Assembly: GCF_016900875.1 (NCBI RefSeq)
Contig: NZ_JAFEUM010000005.1
Coordinates: 124,001 to 188,000 of the forward strand
Origin: Vibrio ulleungensis
GTDB taxonomy: Bacteria > Pseudomonadota > Gammaproteobacteria > Enterobacterales > Vibrionaceae
Direction: 5' to 3'
Length of the DNA stretch: 64,000 nucleotides
Part shown: piece by piece, positions 37,029 through 44,007 of the stretch
Position numbering within the stretch: the first letter of the stretch is position 1
Layout: every line of letters starts with the position of its first letter
Notes under the pieces: model-generated
Told to the model about the DNA's origin: nothing
Seen by the model: only the letters and a program-made list of their open reading frames with translations
Databases searched by the model: none
Made by a program: the position numbers and the translations under genes

Positions 37029-37661
37029 TTGAAAATACTGGTTACTCTATGGTTGCTGTTCATTTCATTTAGTGTTTTTTCCAAGGAAATGAAACTCTTA
37101 GAATGGAAAGATCTAACGCCATCACTGTCGCACAATCAAATTGTGCTCCCTGAGCTAAGTTATCAACAACGTTTAACACTGCAAGATGTGTTCACGCTGA
37201 GTCGATACAATGATACGGAAAGCCAAAATCAGTTGGCCGAGTTAAAGCAAACCCTCAAGGCTGAAGGTTTAGATGCGGACGAGCTGCTTCGACTGCGCAA
37301 AGAGTATATCGAGCAGCAACAACGCGCTGCTGAAACCGTTACCGCTGAATTTGATGGGCAAGCAGTACGTATACCTGGCTTTTTGGTACCGATTGAGTTC
37401 TCATCCCCATTGGTGGCCACAGACTTCCTACTCGTGCCTACGGCTGGAGCATGTATTCACATGCCACCACCTCCGGCTAACCAAATTGTTCGAGTCTCGT
37501 ACCCAAACGGATACAAAGTAGAAACGGTGCAATACCCTGTATGGGTAGAAGGGGTCATATCGTCTAACTTGAAAACAGACAATGTGTATCTAGTGGATGG
37601 TGAAACCGACGTCACTATGGGGTATACCCTAACGGCATCGTCTGTGGAGAATTACCACTAG
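37029..37661 (+). CDS. DUF3299 exported protein
   Basis: This protein has a hydrophobic N-terminus (LKILVTLWLLFISFSVFSKE) that reads as a signal peptide if translation begins at the TTG at 37029. A longer form starting at GTG 36951 is possible but would cross the hairpin. The body holds the DUF3299 pattern: FDGQAVRIPGFLVPIEFSSP, DFLLVPTAGACIHMPPPPANQIV, and YPVWVEGVI. Members are periplasmic or lipid-anchored proteins of unknown function, sometimes near ABC transporters. It is co-directional with the amidohydrolase gene. Confidence 0.75.
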   Translation: MKILVTLWLLFISFSVFSKEMKLLEWKDLTPSLSHNQIVLPELSYQQRLTLQDVFTLSRYNDTESQNQLAELKQTLKAEGLDADELLRLRKEYIEQQQRAAETVTAEFDGQAVRIPGFLVPIEFSSPLVATDFLLVPTAGACIHMPPPPANQIVRVSYPNGYKVETVQYPVWVEGVISSNLKTDNVYLVDGETDVTMGYTLTASSVENYH

Positions 37662-37720
37662 TTAGGTTTGAGCTGTGTAACTAGCTTAGAGCGCACTATT
37701 CATTCGTCTGGCGTCTCTAA

Positions 37721-37745
37721 TTCGCTATAAATATGCTGTAAATAC
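37721..37745. repeat. Arm-type repeat, copy outside the element
   Basis: A 25-bp motif containing GCTATAAATATGCTGTAAAT. It matches copies at 37970-37994 and 47176-47200 with a few changes. This copy lies outside the left att repeat, followed by the same terminator and core order as the right end of the element. Confidence 0.6.
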
Positions 37746-37756
37746 GTAAGAACGAA

Positions 37757-37790
37757 AAAGGCCTGAGAACGCATGCGCTCTCAGGCCTTT
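37757..37790 (-). terminator. Displaced tRNA terminator (left)
   Basis: Stem AAAGGCCTGAGA (37757-37768) / TCTCAGGCCTTT (37779-37790), with a T run when read on the minus strand. The same stem follows the intact tRNA at 47211-47245, but the loops differ. Confidence 0.75.
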
Positions 37791-37797
37791 ATGTATT

Positions 37798-37843
37798 TGG
37801 TGGCCCCTCACAGACTTGAACTGTGGACCTAACGATTATGAGT
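37798..37843 (-). repeat. attL: tRNA-Ile2 3' fragment, 46-bp direct repeat
   Basis: Exactly identical to 47254-47299, i.e. the last 46 nt of the tRNA gene, from just inside the anticodon loop to CCA. It is the displaced 3' part of the target gene and marks the left junction of the element. Confidence 0.93.
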
Positions 37844-37969
37844 ACTATCTCCATTGTTGTTCAGTGAACATTGGTGAACCTTGCTGGTCTTTTAAGTTGC
37901 TGTTTTATTGTGATTATTTTGATTTTCTTGTTTTTTGTTATCTACTGTTGTTTACTGGGGTTTAATGAT

Positions 37970-37994
37970 TTTGCTATAAATATGCTATAAATAG
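37970..37994. repeat. Arm-type repeat next to integrase
   Basis: TTTGCTATAAATATGCTATA followed by AATAG, just upstream of the integrase start. It differs from the copy at the right end (47176-47200) only at the last base. It is a probable integrase or excisionase binding arm and could also autoregulate the integrase promoter. Confidence 0.6.
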
Positions 37995-38010
37995 ATTTTG
38001 GGTGAAATGG

Positions 38011-39246
38011 ATGCCAATCAAGAAAAAGATTACAAATTCTGCTTTGAAAGACCTTACAGTTGAGCAACGCCGAATAAATGATACCGAGGTGTCGGGGTTC
38101 CACGCTCTGAAGTTTGCATCGGGAAAAATAGCTTACTACGTCTACTACCGAATTGATGGTAAGCAGGTTAATTTCAAGATTGGCTTGGCAAGTGATATCT
38201 CGCCAGCACAGGCTCGAGATCGGGCAAGAGAAAAGCTTGGTGAAGTAGTAAAGGGTACAGATGTTCAAGAGTCGCGCAAGCAAGCGAGAATAGAACAAAA
38301 AAGTGAAAAGTACCTTAATTTCTATAAATTTTTAGATACCAAGTACTCAGTCTTTCTTAAGAGCAGAAATCCGAAAACTGCACATACTATCATTTCACAC
38401 CTCAAATCGATGTTTAAGTGCTTTAAAGCTAAAAACCTAAATGAAATTGATGCTTGGAGTGTCGAGCAATGGCGCAATGATAGGCTTGAACTTGGCAGAA
38501 AACCGTCAACCATAAATGCTAGCGTAAACACTTTGAAAGGAGCGATGTCTAGGGCTGTCGAGTGGGGAATTATCGATAGTCACGAACTTCATAAAGTTAA
38601 GACACTAAAGTTCGATAATACTCGCATTCGTTATCTATCAACTGAAGAGTTGGCGCAGCTAAATGAAGCCATTCTTGAAAGAAACCAGTTATTACGAGAT
38701 AAGCGTGATAGCGCGAATGAACATCGCAGAATCAGAGGGAGAGACGAGCATACTGATCTCAAAAAAGTGCGCTTTGTTGACTATTTAGAGCCACTGATTA
38801 TTTTGGCAATGAACACGGGGCTAAGACGTGGTGAATTGTTGTCTTTAAAGTGGAGTGATATTACAACCAGAGGGCGTTATTTAACCGTTCGAGCTAGCAA
38901 TGCAAAGTCTTCGAAGAGTCGTGTTGTTCACCTGAATGATACAGCTTTGAGTGCACTTAGATATTGGAAAAAGCAGAATACTAAGTGCGAATTTGTATTT
39001 ACTGCTGATATGGAAAACCCTTTAGCCGACATAAAGAAGGCGTGGAATAACCTTTTAGCTAAGTCTGGGGTTACAGATTTTAGGTTTCATGACTTTAGGC
39101 ATCACTTTGCCAGTTCATTGGTTATGGCTGGTGTTGATTTAAACACCGTCAGAGAATTGCTTGGACATAGCGATCTTAAAATGACATTAAGGTATGCTCA
39201 TTTAGCACCGGAACACAAGGCAGCCGCAGTTAACTTAATAGGGTAG
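38011..39246 (+). CDS. int: Tyrosine-type integrase, P4-like
   Basis: This 411-aa site-specific recombinase has an N-terminal arm-binding domain (DTEVSGFHALKFASGKIAYYVYYRIDGKQVNFKIG), a SAM-like core-binding domain, and a catalytic domain. The catalytic residues are visible: Arg in NTGLRRGELLSLKW, His-x-x-Arg in HDFRHHFASSL, His in LLGHSD and the Tyr nucleophile in LRYAHLAPEH. It lies next to attL, as expected. An in-frame GTG at 38002 is an alternative start; the ATG gives MPIKKKITNS, typical of the family. Confidence 0.93.
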   Translation: MPIKKKITNSALKDLTVEQRRINDTEVSGFHALKFASGKIAYYVYYRIDGKQVNFKIGLASDISPAQARDRAREKLGEVVKGTDVQESRKQARIEQKSEKYLNFYKFLDTKYSVFLKSRNPKTAHTIISHLKSMFKCFKAKNLNEIDAWSVEQWRNDRLELGRKPSTINASVNTLKGAMSRAVEWGIIDSHELHKVKTLKFDNTRIRYLSTEELAQLNEAILERNQLLRDKRDSANEHRRIRGRDEHTDLKKVRFVDYLEPLIILAMNTGLRRGELLSLKWSDITTRGRYLTVRASNAKSSKSRVVHLNDTALSALRYWKKQNTKCEFVFTADMENPLADIKKAWNNLLAKSGVTDFRFHDFRHHFASSLVMAGVDLNTVRELLGHSDLKMTLRYAHLAPEHKAAAVNLIG

Positions 39247-39256
39247 TCAGTCAAGG

Positions 39257-40177
39257 ATGGATAGAAAGTTTTTACACCTTTCGGAAATAGAAAAATGCTT
39301 CAGTTTAACTAAAGAACAAGTGTTGGATGAAGTTGAGGTAGGTAAGTTGAACTTACATGCTTGGGTTAGTACAGATAAGGCATTTGCTATTAGTGAAAGC
39401 AATGCAGTGTTGGCACAGGTTTGTTTAAGTGGTCATATTCGGCTTTCTAATGAAATGTCTAAGAAATTACTTGTAGGGGATGTTCAACTAAGAAAGCTAA
39501 CAGGCTTTACTCTAACTCAGTTAACCAATCCCATTGCGGCAAAGGAGGTTTTTTCTCATCATGGTGCAGGTGAGTTTAGCAATATATGCGGAGAGCCAAT
39601 CGACCTCGCCCAAACAAAATGGATTGCGCTTTCAATTAATAATACCGTCCCATTTTTAAGTGCAGCAATGAGCGCACAAGGAACAATAGAGGGATCTTCA
39701 AACTTGAATGCTCTTGATTCCATAGCAAATGCGTTGTCTGCTTTTTCGAGCACAGTGCGAAATGGAGAGAAACAACTTTCTCTCGGTTACTTCGCCTTGA
39801 AACCAAGCGACATAAGATTACACGTAGGCGAGTTAAGGCGGCACTTTAACCTAACCGAAGCCGAAATAGTTACGCCTTCTAAGCCGGTTATCGATACGCC
39901 TCTAAGCCAATGCGAACCTACTTTGAAGGCAAATACACTTACTCATGAAATTGCCATCATACAGTTTCGAATACTAGAAAAGCACCCAAAAGCCAATTCG
40001 AAAACGGTTTGGAACATAATTCGTGAAGATGTTCGGAAAGAAGAGTTCATGTTTGATCGGGATGAAGTAATTCTTGATATGGGGACTCAGAACATGACCT
40101 ATGGCAATAATAAGGAAATGGGATATCGCACCTTCCAAAACATGTTGTCGGATGTGAGAAAATACGTGCATAACTAG
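39257..40177 (+). CDS. Island protein of unknown function
   Basis: This 306-aa protein has no domain I recognise. The N-terminus (FLHLSEIEKCFSLTKEQVLDEVEVGKLNLHAW) looks like a helical, helix-turn-helix-like module. The middle holds a Ser/Ala-rich low-complexity stretch (LNALDSIANALSAFSS), and the C-terminus has KTVWNIIREDVRKEEFMFDRDEVI, reminiscent of DNA-binding island proteins. It follows the integrase by 10 bp and precedes the AlpA-like gene, the usual place for satellite regulators. Confidence 0.6.
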   Translation: MDRKFLHLSEIEKCFSLTKEQVLDEVEVGKLNLHAWVSTDKAFAISESNAVLAQVCLSGHIRLSNEMSKKLLVGDVQLRKLTGFTLTQLTNPIAAKEVFSHHGAGEFSNICGEPIDLAQTKWIALSINNTVPFLSAAMSAQGTIEGSSNLNALDSIANALSAFSSTVRNGEKQLSLGYFALKPSDIRLHVGELRRHFNLTEAEIVTPSKPVIDTPLSQCEPTLKANTLTHEIAIIQFRILEKHPKANSKTVWNIIREDVRKEEFMFDRDEVILDMGTQNMTYGNNKEMGYRTFQNMLSDVRKYVHN

Positions 40178-40258
40178 CTGCATGCTTGTCTGCATGTGCA
40201 TGTTTACTGCTGTTCAATAACCTCTCTACTAAACAAATCGTTTTAACAGAGGGTAAAT

Positions 40259-40492
40259 ATGAACGATAGTAAACGTGCTCTTACTGAGCAAGAAACCGCA
40301 ACATACATTGGCATGAGCCGTTCTTTTCTGCGACAAGCTCGCATGGAAGGCCACCGAAAAAACCGCACTATTGCACCACCCTTCATTCGTATTGGTCGCG
40401 CCGTTCGCTACCTTCGAGAAGATCTTGATAAGTGGCTAAGCAATAAAACGAAGCATGACCGTCTACCAATGGAGGGCAGCTTTGATGCGTAA
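40259..40492 (+). CDS. AlpA-like helix-turn-helix regulator
   Basis: This 77-aa protein has a MerR/excisionase-type helix-turn-helix: LTEQETATYIGMSRSFLRQARMEG, followed by PPFIRIGRAVRYLREDLDKWL. This matches AlpA/HTH_17 proteins, which in P4-like satellites activate integrase expression or act as excisionases. The GAGGG ribosome site is well placed. Its 3' end overlaps the start of the VapE-like gene by 8 bp. Confidence 0.85.
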   Translation: MNDSKRALTEQETATYIGMSRSFLRQARMEGHRKNRTIAPPFIRIGRAVRYLREDLDKWLSNKTKHDRLPMEGSFDA

Positions 40493-41732
40493 CTTTAATG
40501 AAACACCAGACTTCCCCGATATAAAAATATCTAACCATGGTAATCGGCTGGTTCTAAACACAGCTGATAACCTTAAAGCGCTACTTAAGCACTCTTCGAT
40601 AGAAGCAAAGTTTAACCTGATGACCCTTGAGTCAGACATCTTTCTAGAAGACCAATTCATAGGTGCACCAGAACTAATTCGCAGTGAATTAATTTCACTA
40701 GCTGCAATCCATGATTTACCCAAAGCTGCCATAGATGACCACTTTGCAGCGGTTGCGCGAGATGCTCCATACCACCCTGTAGCTGATTGGCTAAGTGGGG
40801 AATGGGATGGTGTCGCACGAATAGATAAGGCATTAGATTGCTTAAAACCTAAGAATTCACAGTTAGCAAAGTCTGTGTTGAAGCATTGGCTAGTCGGGTG
40901 CGTAGCATCGTTATTGGTCCCAAACTTCAAGTCTAAGCTGGTTCCTGTTCTTCAAGGTGGCCAATCGTTTAAGAAAACGGCATTTGTTGAGCGCATTGCC
41001 AATGTTCTGAGCGGTGCCTTTCTTGAAGGTGCTGAGCTAAATCCAGACAACAAAGACAGTGTGCTGTCTGTAATACGATCTTGGGTTGTAGAGTTAGGTG
41101 AATTAGAGCGCTCAACTAAAAACTGTCAAGGGAGTTTAAAGGCGTTTATTACGCGCTCTTGTGACACCGTTCGACCTCCCTATGGCCGAAACGACATTAA
41201 AAAACGTCGGCAGACAAATCTAATTGCAACGGTCAATGAGTCTGAATTTTTGAAGGATGAAACGGGCAATACACGATATGCCGTCATTGAGCTTATTGGA
41301 GAAACTGATATGGATTTGCTGAATCAAATATTAGGTTGGGAGTACAAGTCTACGGGTGAATTGGTTCTCAATGATCCTGAGTGCCTTCGTCAGTTTTGGC
41401 TCGAAGTAAAGTATCTATTCCAAGTAGAAAAACATCCTTGGGTGCTACCAACTGAGATTGCTACGAAGGTCTTTGAAGAGTCGTCAAAGTTTGCTGATAA
41501 AGGGCAGTGGTACGGTGTTGTCGTGGACCACCTTAACGAGTGTAACGGAAAAGGAAAGCAATGGTTAACAACTAAACAGGTTTGCGAAGAGTTGAAGGTT
41601 GATATCTCACGAAGTAGTGGGGTTGGAAAGTGCCTGAGCCGATTATCTAGCGAGGGCAAGCTAGAGAAAAAAATGCTTAATGGGACAAACCGTTATTTGT
41701 TTCCGACTGTCATAGATTGCGGGGGGCAGTAA
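40485..41732 (+). CDS. VapE-like P-loop ATPase/helicase
   Basis: This 415-aa protein resembles the VapE/VirE family of mobile-element replication proteins. Visible are PYHPVADWLSGEWDGVARID, the Walker A-type loop LQGGQSFKKTAFVERI (a normal GxxGxGKS is degenerate but keeps Lys-Thr), WVVELGELERSTK (Walker B region) and IATVNESEFLKDETGNTRYAVIEL. Such proteins help satellites replicate when a helper phage is present. The ATG at 40485 with GGAGG 9 nt upstream is chosen over 40455. It lacks an obvious primase N-terminus, so it may need a host or helper primase. Confidence 0.83.
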   Translation: MRNFNETPDFPDIKISNHGNRLVLNTADNLKALLKHSSIEAKFNLMTLESDIFLEDQFIGAPELIRSELISLAAIHDLPKAAIDDHFAAVARDAPYHPVADWLSGEWDGVARIDKALDCLKPKNSQLAKSVLKHWLVGCVASLLVPNFKSKLVPVLQGGQSFKKTAFVERIANVLSGAFLEGAELNPDNKDSVLSVIRSWVVELGELERSTKNCQGSLKAFITRSCDTVRPPYGRNDIKKRRQTNLIATVNESEFLKDETGNTRYAVIELIGETDMDLLNQILGWEYKSTGELVLNDPECLRQFWLEVKYLFQVEKHPWVLPTEIATKVFEESSKFADKGQWYGVVVDHLNECNGKGKQWLTTKQVCEELKVDISRSSGVGKCLSRLSSEGKLEKKMLNGTNRYLFPTVIDCGGQ

Positions 41733-41737
41733 ATTCA

Positions 41738-41772
41738 CCCCACCTCCTCCACTTAAAGTGGGGGAGGTGGGG
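41738..41772. other. Very stable G+C hairpin after VapE-like gene
   Basis: A 15-bp stem (arms 41738-41752 and 41758-41772, one G-T pair, loop TTAAA) begins 5 bp after the VapE-like stop. One arm is pyrimidine rich (CCCCACCTCC). There is no T run. It could be a terminator, an RNA-processing barrier or part of a replication origin. Confidence 0.6.
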
Positions 41773-41844
41773 TAGCTTGCATAGGTTACTGAATTTTGGT
41801 TATATTTGCAGCAGGGTATTCACCTCGCTAAGTGTAGGGTTATT

Positions 41845-42882
41845 ATGTTAATACCATTTGCTATTCACGAGAAAACAGGAAAGTACGTTGATATCAGCGA
41901 AGTTGAGCGCGGCCGAAATTGCGGTTGTATTTGCCCTAGCTGCAAGCAACGCCTTGTTGCAAGGTTTTGCAATGGTGAGCGAATTGATCACTTTGCGCAT
42001 GATGCCTCTAACAATCAGGCTGATGAAAAAAAGAAGGAATGTGACTACTCATTCTTTGTCGCTGCAAAACTTATGATCAAGCAAAGCTTAGTTGATATGG
42101 AAAGCCTCGCTATAAAGACTCCTGAATGGACGAAGACTCTCACCGATGAAGATCGTTTTGGAAATCAAGTGACTACTACAAAGCGAATAACTGGCGAAAA
42201 ACAGTTAGACACTACAAGCTTTACGGTTCATGAAAGTACTTCAAGCAATCAACCTTTCGATGTTAGCTTCGAAATTGGGGGATACCCAATAGGAGTAAGA
42301 CTGCAATATACAAATCGTGACAATCTTGAACTGCGTGTATCATCAAAGCATTCAGCGCTAGTAATAGATCTAGATGACCTTGCTATGGAGTACGACCAGT
42401 TTTCAGGAACTAGTCTCAAGACGTTCAAGGAAGTCGCAATTGAGTATTTTCTACAGTCAGGGACAAGATACTGGAAATGTCATGCACGAGAGGCTTCACT
42501 ATTACCTGAAATGCTAGCAGACCTCGAAGTAAAGAAACAAGCATCAGAGAAAGAAAGAGAGGCCATATTGGTAACTCGAAGGCATATTCTTGAGCAAACT
42601 GTATCGCATTATAAGTCTTGTGGTTCATGTCAGACCGTCGTGTATGATGCTGTTGGGCTGGTATGTCGTAAATGCGGAACATTTTATACAGACGTGCCGT
42701 TATCGGAAGTTTTCGATGTTGAAGATGACTCGAAATTTTGTATGAGGTGTCAGGCGAAAGTTGGTGTTAAGTATGACAACAATCTATGTAGTGATTGTGT
42801 CGCCAAATACATAAATGAAGGTGTTTGGCGTGACAAGGATTTCGCTCGGGAAATCAGAAAGCTTGACAACATCAAACGATAG
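41845..42882 (+). CDS. CoiA-like protein with zinc ribbons
   Basis: This 345-aa protein starts with a CoiA-type zinc finger (CGCICPSCKQRLVARFCNGERIDHFAH, a Cys cluster followed by HFAH). A middle region resembles the nuclease-like part of CoiA (QPFDVSFEIGGYPIGVRLQY). Two further CxxC-CxxC pairs lie near the C-terminus (CGSCQTVVYDAVGLVCRKC and CMRCQ...CSDC). Competence CoiA acts with recombinases, while related proteins occur in mobile elements with unknown roles. The ATG at 41845 is preferred to an upstream TTG at 41806. Whether the nuclease residues are intact I cannot say. Confidence 0.65.
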   Translation: MLIPFAIHEKTGKYVDISEVERGRNCGCICPSCKQRLVARFCNGERIDHFAHDASNNQADEKKKECDYSFFVAAKLMIKQSLVDMESLAIKTPEWTKTLTDEDRFGNQVTTTKRITGEKQLDTTSFTVHESTSSNQPFDVSFEIGGYPIGVRLQYTNRDNLELRVSSKHSALVIDLDDLAMEYDQFSGTSLKTFKEVAIEYFLQSGTRYWKCHAREASLLPEMLADLEVKKQASEKEREAILVTRRHILEQTVSHYKSCGSCQTVVYDAVGLVCRKCGTFYTDVPLSEVFDVEDDSKFCMRCQAKVGVKYDNNLCSDCVAKYINEGVWRDKDFAREIRKLDNIKR

Positions 42883-43242
42883 AGGGTAGTTACTTCTGCT
42901 AAATCGAAAATACCCCAGAGTTTGCTAGCACTAATAATCCAGCATACGTCAGGTAGCTGTAACTACGGCAATCCGTGCCACTAAAATAGGGGGCGTTAGA
43001 AATCAAATCGTAACGCTGATTGTTGTGAGAGTGCGCACAACTAAAGACATATGATGGAAAAGTGAAGAAAAAGTAATCGATGTAATATTTTTCATCATAA
43101 AATCAGTGCCTTATATGCCTTGATGATTATAATAAAGTACGATCCCCCCCTACTCCCCCTTGTGAAATTGAATTTAACTATCTGAATTTTAGTAATAATT
43201 TACGACTTAACTTTCAATTGTTATTGTTAAGAGTACAATATT
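42883..43242. other. Intergenic, short hairpins only
   Basis: This 360-bp region precedes the ncRNA. It contains small hairpins (GTTGTG/CACAAC near 43022-43041, ACGG/CCGT near 42964) and a C-run tract near 43145. No ORF is visible. It may carry regulatory or phage-responsive signals for the downstream system. Confidence 0.4.
43234..43239 (+). promoter_or_regulatory. Probable -10 box of the ncRNA/SLATT/RT transcript
   Basis: TACAAT places transcription start near 43245, right at the beginning of the closing stem of the candidate ncRNA. The -35 element is poor (around TTTCAA, 43212-43217). Confidence 0.5.
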
Positions 43243-43403
43243 GGTAGTGCTCAAGGAGTGGATGCACATTGTGCTTCCCACTCACTACTTTGGAGTGAGT
43301 GAACGTAATTATGAAAGGTAATTAGTTTTATCTTTAGCTTCGTGCTTGCCCTAACTTTTAGGGTGTTAACTCTCTGTAACTTTGGACTTCCTTGAGCACT
43401 ACC
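43243..43403 (+). ncRNA. Candidate structured ncRNA of the RT system
   Basis: This non-coding segment of about 161 nt is closed by a perfect 15-bp stem (GGTAGTGCTCAAGGA at 43243-43257 with its complement at 43389-43403). Inside are hairpins at about 43258-43281 (GCAC/GTGC stem), 43279-43301 (perfect 8 bp, CACTCACT/AGTGAGTG, sharing bases with the first) and 43349-43363 (CCCTAA/TTAGGG). Between them is an unpaired AT-rich stretch (43302-43348) with the direct repeat GTAATTA at 43305-43311 and 43318-43324 (period 13 nt), a plausible template. Reverse-transcriptase defense systems and retrons have ncRNAs in this place. It ends 16 nt before the SLATT start codon. Confidence 0.75.
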
Positions 43404-43419
43404 TAACAAGGAGAATAAA

Positions 43420-44007
43420 GTGCTTTCTGATAGTATTTGGTGGACTCGACAATCACGTATAAAAACCGAAAGACGGCTTCTAAATAATGCTTTTCATTCC
43501 CAATTAATACTGCTTTGGTATTCATTTTATTCTGTAGCTATATCAATTTATTATCTAAATAGTACTCCAGATGCTACGTCTAACAAATATTGGTTAATAT
43601 ATTCAATTTTGGTTCTTGTCGTTTCAGTATACATAAATGGATTCTCATTTAAAGAAAGGGCAAGTTTAATTAAAGAGAATTACGAGGAATTGAAAGCCTT
43701 ATGGATTGAAGCGAAAGCGATTGAGAAAAATGACGGTGAACTGAAAGATATTAGTTCTAGATATGAAAAGAGTTTAAGTAGTTGCGAAAATCACCACCCT
43801 TCAGATTATCTTGATGCTTTGTTTTCTGCATACATATCAGCTATAGATAAAAGTAAGATTAAACCTAACCCAACGAGAATACAGATTTTAAAAGCCATTG
43901 TTAATAGGATTAAACGATTTTCAATGCTTTCTGCTTTTTATTTTCTACCAATTGCCATCACACTGTTCTTAAATTTCGATTTTATCACTAGGAACTGTTT
44001 AAAATGA
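43420..44007 (+). CDS. SLATT-like membrane effector protein
   Basis: This 195-aa protein has two hydrophobic segments near the N-terminus (LILLWYSFYSVAISIYYL about 29-46 and YWLIYSILVLVVSVYI about 56-71), a central helical, coiled-coil-like part with charged residues, and a third hydrophobic segment near the C-terminus (about 168-188). This matches SLATT proteins, two-helix membrane proteins of nucleotide-based conflict systems thought to form pores as effectors. The start is GTG with AAGGAG 6 nt upstream. It overlaps the reverse transcriptase gene by ATGA. The SLATT assignment is by topology and context and needs a profile search. Confidence 0.7.
   Translation: MLSDSIWWTRQSRIKTERRLLNNAFHSQLILLWYSFYSVAISIYYLNSTPDATSNKYWLIYSILVLVVSVYINGFSFKERASLIKENYEELKALWIEAKAIEKNDGELKDISSRYEKSLSSCENHHPSDYLDALFSAYISAIDKSKIKPNPTRIQILKAIVNRIKRFSMLSAFYFLPIAITLFLNFDFITRNCLK

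Noticed and set aside
37757..37790. Possible CRISPR-like or integron attC hairpin
   Set aside because: It is a single terminator hairpin with a T run downstream of the tRNA remnant. No spaced repeats and no integron integrase are present.
43140..43165. C-rich tract upstream of the ncRNA
   Set aside because: Short C runs without symmetry or coding context; no function can be supported.
43349..43363. TTAGGG-like telomere motif in the ncRNA
   Set aside because: CCCTAA/TTAGGG is simply the two arms of a 6-bp hairpin. Resemblance to the eukaryotic telomere repeat is chance and there is no tandem copy.
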